Shown here: one piece after another, positions 60,501-64,000 of the stretch
Position numbering within the stretch: the stretch's first letter is position 1
How the letters are laid out: each line of letters starts with the position of its first letter
Source of the DNA: Chitinophaga tropicalis
GTDB taxonomy: Bacteria; Bacteroidota; Bacteroidia; Chitinophagales; Chitinophagaceae
Reading direction: 5' to 3'
Assembly: GCF_009758205.1 (NCBI RefSeq)
Contig: NZ_WRXN01000010.1
Location: forward strand, 186,001-250,000
Length of the DNA stretch: 64,000 nucleotides
Translations under genes and position numbers: made by a program
Notes under the pieces: model-generated
Databases searched by the model: none
Told to the model about the DNA's origin: nothing
The model's input: the letters and a program-made list of their open reading frames with translations, nothing else

Positions 60501-61822
60501 TTACGGGCAAATGTTTTCTCGTAATCCTGTACGCCGGTAAGCCCCAGTGCCTGGAGCCTGCTCACTACCGTTCCTGAATACCGGCTGGCGGGGTCTGAAG
60601 AGACATTACCATAGAGGTTATTGGTCCTGTTGTCGGGCTTTTTATCGCCGGTCTGAACAGTGATATTACCATTATATGGAGCGTATTCTGCGAGGTCCAT
60701 CAAGCCCACGATATCGCGGGTGTTGGTAGTAGCCCCGGTTTTATTGGTCACCCAGACTTCAATACGGTTAATATAGGCAAGGGAGTTAATAATGGGCAGG
60801 TTGCTCATTGCATAGTTGAAGGTGTCCCTGAAGAACTGGGAGAGGAGGAAGTGACGGTTGTCATCATATTCGTCTGCCCTCAGGGTAAAGTCCTGCACCT
60901 GGGTGCCTCCTTTGATCAGGAGGTTCTGTTTTTGGGAACGCTGGTTGGAAAGTACGCTGGTAACGGTTAGCCGGCCAAACTGCAGCTGTGTTTTGATACC
61001 AAAAAGGGATTGTACCCCGGAGATCAGGGAGCTGCGGAGCGGGAAGCTTACGTTACCGGCTTCTATCTTTTTGACAATTTCATCATCATAGCCGGTATAT
61101 TCCAGTTTGATCTGGTTTTCAAAATCGAAGGTGGATTGTGTATTAAAGTTGGTAATGAGTTTCAGCTTATCTCCTATCTTGCCGGTCAGGTTCATGTTGA
61201 TATTCATATCAAATGCGAACCCGCCTGTCTTACGCGCCTGTTCTGTCAGCACGGGGTTCTTGATATTCTGTCCTTCATAGCCGAAAGTGAGTTCCAGGCT
61301 ACCCTGGGGCCTGATATCCACTTTATTACCGCCGAAGATCCTGTCAAACAGTTTGCTGCCGTTATAGAGCTCAGGCCCGTCTCCCTTCTGGTTAAGGGAG
61401 CCAAGGGTGCTGGCGCGTTTCATCCAGTAATCTTCTTCGCTTTTTTTGGATTGCAGTTTGTAATATTCGTCGAAACTAAGATAGGTAGGATTGCGGTAGT
61501 AGTGGTCTCCAATCTTTTCTGTTACGGTGTATTGACGGGTAACGGGATCATAATCTACTGTACGGGATATTCCTGCCGGGTCCTTCAGATCTATTTTGTT
61601 TTTGACGGGATCTGTAATGCCGGTTCCATACCTATCCTTTATAGGATATTTAAGTGTATCCTTCCCGGCCGTATCTTTTGCCGTTTTTTCAGATCCTGGT
61701 TGCCAGTTTGTATCAGAATAGTTGTTATAACCCGAACGATTCCTTGCTGCAGTGTCCGCAATAAATAAAGAAACAACTCCTATTACTACAGCTATAGCAC
61801 CATAATATGTCTTCCTTGACAA
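54566..61822 (-). CDS. sprA: T9SS outer-membrane translocon protein SprA (Sov)
   Basis: 2418-residue outer-membrane protein, the size of Flavobacterium SprA (about 2400) and Porphyromonas Sov. The N-terminus (MSRKTYYGAIAVVIGVVSLF) is a signal peptide. Features typical of SprA include GSLELTFGYEGQNIKNPVL near residue 180, the repeated barrel strands with YPTERGPYNF and MRAIDNSDFQTQNVEFIEFW, and a C-terminal pattern of aromatic strand ends (NTRGGLTLRFMLAQ). A proline-asparagine-glutamine linker near residue 1925 (RPQTNNNNNRPGMANN) is low complexity. It forms the large 36-strand barrel through which T9SS cargo passes. The start is 36 bases after ruvA, the classic order in this phylum. Cargo in the window: the proteins at 12642, 44371 and 47191. 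Confidence 0.96.
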   Translation of the reverse strand: MSRKTYYGAIAVVIGVVSLFIADTAARNRSGYNNYSDTNWQPGSEKTAKDTAGKDTLKYPIKDRYGTGITDPVKNKIDLKDPAGISRTVDYDPVTRQYTVTEKIGDHYYRNPTYLSFDEYYKLQSKKSEEDYWMKRASTLGSLNQKGDGPELYNGSKLFDRIFGGNKVDIRPQGSLELTFGYEGQNIKNPVLTEQARKTGGFAFDMNINMNLTGKIGDKLKLITNFNTQSTFDFENQIKLEYTGYDDEIVKKIEAGNVSFPLRSSLISGVQSLFGIKTQLQFGRLTVTSVLSNQRSQKQNLLIKGGTQVQDFTLRADEYDDNRHFLLSQFFRDTFNYAMSNLPIINSLAYINRIEVWVTNKTGATTNTRDIVGLMDLAEYAPYNGNITVQTGDKKPDNRTNNLYGNVSSDPASRYSGTVVSRLQALGLTGVQDYEKTFARKLDSSEYTINRQLGFISLNQQLQADEVLAVAFQYSYNGRIYTVGEFSQDVPPDQNNSANQRILFLKMLKATSARPNLPIWDLMMKNVYSTGAYQINRADFKLDVYYKDPGTDTRAPSDKRYLPDAQNEWTGAPLISILNLDRLNNQNDPQPDGVFDYVEGYTINSMTGRVMFPVLEPFAAGIKKAFGGNAALEKQYMYKVLYDSIKVVAQQFPQLNRYVLKGSYKSSNSSEIQLGGYNIPPGSVTVTAGGQQLRENVDFIIDYNLGRIKIINAGILNSGMAINVQFENNAAFGTQVRNYFGTRFDYLVNDKLSLGSTIARMSERPYYQKVNYGEDPIKNTVVGFDVNYNSQWKGLTRLLNKLPNYQSNTPSNIMFTGEVAKLFPGHNKLVNAAGSNQGQIFIDDFEGSQSGYDLKFPATAWALASTPKDASDSSGNILFPEADINNGLAYGTNRAKLAWYILEPTLQIPNSTGLPAGITTDDQSDQRVRLVYQAEVFKNRSTDFGQSQLSTLDLAYYPTERGPYNFTASPDSIDANGKLRQPQKKWAGIMRAIDNSDFQTQNVEFIEFWIQDPFTHPDMLNSTGGQLYFNLGNVSEDILKDSRKFFENGLPDPNTDLSKTDSSIWGRIPKFQQQITQAFDNDPDIRRYQDVGYDGLQSGDEKTFRQTYLDRLATNFGRTSRIYQEADADPSNDDYKHYRDYTSAPILERYKKYSNPEGNSPVSTNSTYSMAATNIPESEDLNRDNTLNETEEYFQYRVNLKPNMPVGTNFIVDKIVADVTLPNGQKKQENWYQFKVPINGFDKKVGSIPDFKSIRFMRMYLTGFEDSVVVRFAKLQLVRNQWRQYNYKLQAGDPVPNDETTTFNTSAVNIEENSSRKPIPYVLPPGVVRQNTVSTNNTTLQLNEQAMSIQVCDLADGDTRGVSKNLNMDLRQYKRLQMYLHAEAMKDPAFLKDGELRAIIRMGSDFVENYYEYQIPLKVTNWGSHNATDIWPEINDVDLLLSNLTTMKQKRNQCDTCSPLRPYTEQDAKGNFMSVVGNPNLGDVRTIMLGVTNPKDDGIPKCGEVWFNELRLSGLDEKGGYAGMGRVDIQLADLGTISVSGNMHTAGFGNLDQRVNERFRDNYLQYDAAANLDLGKLLPKKTSLSIPVYAGYSRAVSRPEYDPYDLDIKLKDKLRMAKSDYERDSIRKAAEDFTSIKSLNFTNVRRLNPNRKKNHLWDIENFDISYSYSQTESHSPIIESDVLTRHRGGLGYTFTGQSKFLTPFKRLFKTKSHWVDLIRDFNINYVPTLISFRADVTRQFGATRIRNVGGDSEYKLPETYNKYFTFDRYYGLKWDLSRSLSIDFNAVNNARIDEPRGRLDSKAKKDSVWTNFFKLGRTTNYFHTMNATYTLPTAKFPLLSWTNIAIGYSAEYRWTGASLLAKYLGNAIENSQQKQLNAEFKFTDLYNRSPFLRKLTGGKQPPKRPQTNNNNNRPGMANNPQNKQQQNKQQDNSDEEISPILKAVMKPLLSLKRISVDYSENGGTRLPGYIDSTKILGMNWASWAPGIPFVAGKQPDKAWLDNFAKKGLITPDTLFNIQYQQQFTQRLNIQAQLEPASDLRIDLSLTKSFTKTHTELFKNLGDSGYQHLSPYDAGGFEISYVAVKTMFGGIDNESGTTKTFRDFERYRTTISRRLGAANPYSNDPGVPVYDPKDPEYRYGYGRYAQDVLVPAFLAAYTGKSPEKIGLLKNGGGDNVRSNPFSNYIPRPNWRVTYNGLTKLEPFKNIFTNFSLTHAYTGSLSMSSYNSAMLYEDPRLAGYPYFIDSVSGNYVPYFLLPNITMTEQFAPLIGFDMTFTSSLNLRVEFKKSRSLSLSLVDYQLTELRSTEVTLGGSYRLRNVKFAFLGQPQEGKKVQNDMNFRLDMSFRDDRTVNNRLDADLVIPTSGQKVIGISPSIDYVVNNRLNLRFFYDRRQTIPVISTAYPITNTRGGLTLRFMLAQ

Positions 61823-61858
61823 GAGAAATAGGTTTATAGAGGTCAGGGTAAAAAAAAA

Positions 61859-62449
61859 TTAAAGACTTTTCAGCGCTTTTTTTATAAGTGCTTCAAGATC
61901 TTGCAATAGTGGTTCAGTTTTGAGTACTTTAGTAATAGCCTGTTCTGCTACATTTCTCGCTATTCCCAACGTGACTAAAGCATTTAACGCGTCTTCCTGC
62001 GTTGTATTGTTTGGAGTTACAGATATTTGATGCCCGCCGGTATCTTTTTGTTTCCTGATCTTATCTTTCAGTTCCAGGATTATCCGTTTGGCTGTTTTGG
62101 AGCCTATCCCTTTAATGCTTTCCAGCATTTTTTCATTTTCCATAGCGATGGCCCTTTGAATGTCTTCCGGCTGCAGGGAAGACAACATCATACGGGCAGT
62201 ATTGGCGCCGATTCCCGATACGCCTATAAGAAGGAGGAACATGCTGCGTTCTGCTTCCTCAAAAAAGCCATAAAGCGTATGTGCATCCTCTTTAATACTC
62301 AGGTAGGTGAGCAGCTTGCAGCTTTCCAGTCCCTGTATACGGGAGTAGGTATTCAGGCTGATCTGCACTTCATATCCTATCCCTTGTACATCAATGTGTA
62401 CCATTGCAGGTGATTTATAGGACAGTTTTCCGTTGAGGTAAGCGATCAT
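61859..62449 (-). CDS. ruvA: Holliday junction branch migration protein RuvA
   Basis: Tetrameric Holliday-junction-binding subunit of RuvAB. The 196-residue product begins MIAYLNGKLSYKSPAMVHID; ten residues upstream in the open frame are not family-like. Helix-hairpin-helix DNA-binding motifs are present (LLLIGVSGIGANTARMML, MLESIKGIGSKTAKRIILEL), and the C-terminal domain that contacts RuvB (EDALNALVTLGIARNVAEQ) is intact. A TAGGTTTG -7 box lies at 62477-62484. It is directly followed by sprA. Confidence 0.95.
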   Translation of the reverse strand: MIAYLNGKLSYKSPAMVHIDVQGIGYEVQISLNTYSRIQGLESCKLLTYLSIKEDAHTLYGFFEEAERSMFLLLIGVSGIGANTARMMLSSLQPEDIQRAIAMENEKMLESIKGIGSKTAKRIILELKDKIRKQKDTGGHQISVTPNNTTQEDALNALVTLGIARNVAEQAITKVLKTEPLLQDLEALIKKALKSL

Positions 62450-62476
62450 ACAGGCTAAAATGTTGAAAATGTTCGG

Positions 62477-62484
62477 CAAACCTA
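62477..62484 (-). promoter_or_regulatory. -7 promoter box of the ruvA-sprA unit
   Basis: Minus-strand TAGGTTTG, 27 bases before the ruvA start codon; no TTTG at the usual distance. Confidence 0.45.
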
Positions 62485-62584
62485 GTAAAAATTTAGCAAG
62501 AACGGGGCAGGAAGTAACCTTATACTTACATTTACAAATTCTTATGTATTTTTACGCCTCGATTAAAACATCTATTTTATTAAT

Positions 62585-63583
62585 ATGAACAAAATAACGG
62601 CCGCTATTACTGCGGTAGGTGGTTATGTACCTGATTACGTGCTCACTAACAAGGAATTAGAAAAACTGGTAGATACGACTGACGAATGGATCATTACCCG
62701 TACCGGTATCAGCGAAAGGAGGATCCTGAAGGGGGAAAGAATGGGAACATCCGAGTTGTGCGTGCCTGTAGCGCAGGAGATATGCCGTAAAAGGGGGATC
62801 AGCCCGGAAGAAATAGACCTGCTGATTGTGGCCACCGTAACACCTGATATGGTGTTTCCGGCTACTGCCAACATTGTAACTGATAAAATAGGCGCCAAAA
62901 ACGCTTTTGGCTTTGATATAAGCGCTGCATGCTCCGGGTTTCTTTATGCACTGGATACGGGTGCCCGTTTCATTGAAAGTGGCCGTTACAAGAAAGTAAT
63001 GGTGATTGGCGCTGATAAAATGAGCTCCATCATTGACTATACTGACCGTACCACCTGCATCATCTTTGGTGATGGCGGCGCCGGCGTGCTGCTGGAGCCC
63101 AATACAGAAGGACTGGGTGTAATAGACAGTATCCTGAAAAGTGATGGTCATGGACGTGAATACCTGCATATGAAAGCAGGTGGTTCTGCACAGCCTGCCA
63201 GCATAGAAACTGTTACCAACAGGGAGCACTTCGTATACCAGGAAGGTAAAATGGTGTTCAAATATGCTGTAGCCAATATGGCAGAATCTGCTCACGATAT
63301 TATGAAACGTAATAACCTGAGCGCTGAAGACATTGCCTGGCTGGTACCTCACCAGGCCAATAAGCGTATTATAGACGCTACAGCACAGCGTATGGGCCTT
63401 CCGGAAGAGAAAATAATGATGAACATTCAGCGCTATGGTAATACCACTGCGGGCACATTACCGCTCTGCCTGTGGGATTATGAGAAACAGCTGAAAAAAG
63501 GAGACAACCTGGTACTGGCTGCTTTTGGCGGTGGTTTCACATGGGGCGCCAGCTACCTGAAATGGGCTTACGATCCTAAGTAA
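62585..63583 (+). CDS. fabH: Beta-ketoacyl-ACP synthase III
   Basis: Starts fatty-acid synthesis by condensing an acyl-CoA primer with malonyl-ACP. The 332-residue protein has the catalytic triad: Cys116 in DISAACSGFLYAL, His256 in WLVPHQANKRI, and Asn286 in RYGNTTAGTLPL. The N-terminal ITAVGGYVPDYVLTNKELE and the TDEWIITRTGISERRIL block are typical. Bacteroidota FabH often favours branched primers, but the pocket cannot be judged here. It is divergent from ruvA and ends near a bidirectional terminator. Confidence 0.96.
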   Translation: MNKITAAITAVGGYVPDYVLTNKELEKLVDTTDEWIITRTGISERRILKGERMGTSELCVPVAQEICRKRGISPEEIDLLIVATVTPDMVFPATANIVTDKIGAKNAFGFDISAACSGFLYALDTGARFIESGRYKKVMVIGADKMSSIIDYTDRTTCIIFGDGGAGVLLEPNTEGLGVIDSILKSDGHGREYLHMKAGGSAQPASIETVTNREHFVYQEGKMVFKYAVANMAESAHDIMKRNNLSAEDIAWLVPHQANKRIIDATAQRMGLPEEKIMMNIQRYGNTTAGTLPLCLWDYEKQLKKGDNLVLAAFGGGFTWGASYLKWAYDPK

Positions 63584-63608
63584 TTAATTCAGTATAACTG
63601 TTTGATAA

Positions 63609-63651
63609 GATACCTCCTGTCCCGCCCATGGCGGATAGGAGGTATTTTTTT
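63609..63651. terminator. Bidirectional terminator after fabH
   Basis: ATACCTCCT and AGGAGGTAT pair around an inner CCGCC/GGCGG stem; seven T follow on the plus strand. It overlaps the stop codon of the minus-strand gene at 63650. Confidence 0.85.
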
Positions 63652-64000
63652 AATGAAAGGAAGGCAACGCATATATTAACCTCAGGGTATCTCCCTCCTT
63701 CTCAGCCCATATATGTCCTCCCATCTTGTCCATAAAATCTTTACAGATCACTAAAGTGATAGACATATCATCCCCCTGCCTGTACTCAAATAATTTCGCA
63801 GCCGTTTCCTCAGTACAGGAGCTATCTTCGTAAGACAGGACCGCTTTTACCTGTTCTTCTTCTTTCATTGCACTGATATGTACGGGCCTTATACCTGCGC
63901 AATACAACAGGCTTCTGTTGATAAACCGTATCATCTCCTGATCGCCGGCTACCATCAGTCCTTCCGGTATCTTCATTGTTATTCCTTCCCGGCCGGTATC
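63650..64000 (-). CDS. C-terminal part of a degenerate histidine-kinase-like ATPase protein, 5' truncated
   Basis: The frame is open to the window edge; codons before the Met at 63976 read DTGREGIT, so the protein continues upstream. The visible 117 residues follow the layout of a HATPase domain: KIPEGLMVAGDQEMIRFINRSLLYCAG in the place of the N box, LSYEDSSCTEETAAKLFEYR in the place of the G1 box, and KDFMDKMGGHIWAEKEGDTLRLIYALP at the end. The N-box asparagine of NLLxNA is replaced (NRSLLYCA), the DxGxG of G1 reads DSSCT, and no GLGL motif is seen where G2 should be. ATP binding looks lost. It may be a pseudokinase or a divergent sensor. Confidence 0.7.
   Translation of the reverse strand, partial: DTGREGITMKIPEGLMVAGDQEMIRFINRSLLYCAGIRPVHISAMKEEEQVKAVLSYEDSSCTEETAAKLFEYRQGDDMSITLVICKDFMDKMGGHIWAEKEGDTLRLIYALPSFH

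Noticed and set aside
1..64000. tRNA or rRNA genes, CRISPR arrays, insertion sequences or prophage
   Set aside because: I saw no T-loop-like sequences in cloverleaf context, no regular spaced repeats, and no transposase or phage genes on either strand.

Overview
The window looks like a chromosomal segment of a gliding-type member of the Bacteroidota, most likely Chitinophaga or a close relative in the Chitinophagaceae. Four things point there: the T9SS/gliding genes (sprA next to ruvA, a SprF/PorP-type protein, a PorE-like OmpA protein, three proteins with type B T9SS C-terminal sorting domains); repeated -7 boxes of the form TAnnTTTG with some TTTG -33 boxes; a near absence of Shine-Dalgarno sequences; and the housekeeping gene order. 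I saw no tRNA, rRNA, CRISPR array, prophage or insertion sequence.

Layout. 1-3110: a 5'-truncated RlmK-type rRNA methyltransferase and two convergent family 4 glycosyltransferases. 3331-8995 (minus): a von Willebrand A lipoprotein-like surface protein, an O-methyltransferase/glucosaminidase/hpt operon, and a LOG-family protein. 8996-9542 is the only gene-poor gap over 300 bases. 9543-16349 (minus): a giant SBBP/PKD surface protein with a T9SS type B tail, its SprF partner, a GlcD-like FAD oxidase and a small beta-barrel. 16580-22548 (minus): recG, citrate synthase, an LptF/G permease and tgt. 22649-25887 (plus): a membrane glycosyltransferase, rsmG, then an ECF sigma factor with two small genes. 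26007-27262 (minus): an accessory locus with a predicted ADP-ribosyltransferase-fold protein and a tandemly duplicated small partner gene. 27315-32473 (minus): M1 peptidase, rsmI, purS, pssA, pepP. 32715-36161 (plus): pckA, folD, queE. 36245-38140: PorE-like OmpA protein. Then an acid phosphatase (minus), dprA, guaB, lnt, a hydrolase, two paralogous T9SS type B surface proteins, an SDR and a 48-codon gene (plus). 50266-54319 (minus): a three-gene, cysteine-marked TonB receptor operon. 54566-62449 (minus): ruvA-sprA. fabH and the end of a degenerate histidine-kinase-like gene close the window.

How it fits together. SprA is the outer-membrane translocon of T9SS, SprF/PorP proteins help deliver or anchor type B cargo, PorE links the machine to peptidoglycan, and the three large adhesin-like proteins are predicted cargo. 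The remaining genes are mostly core metabolism, RNA modification and envelope biogenesis.

The most unusual parts are the duplicated partner gene with a vestigial toxin start at 26576-27233; a dispersed hairpin plus identical 15-base GC box found three times (a fourth copy is degenerate); the cysteine-marked TonB operon behind a consensus promoter with almost no leader; and the 48-codon gene at 50076.
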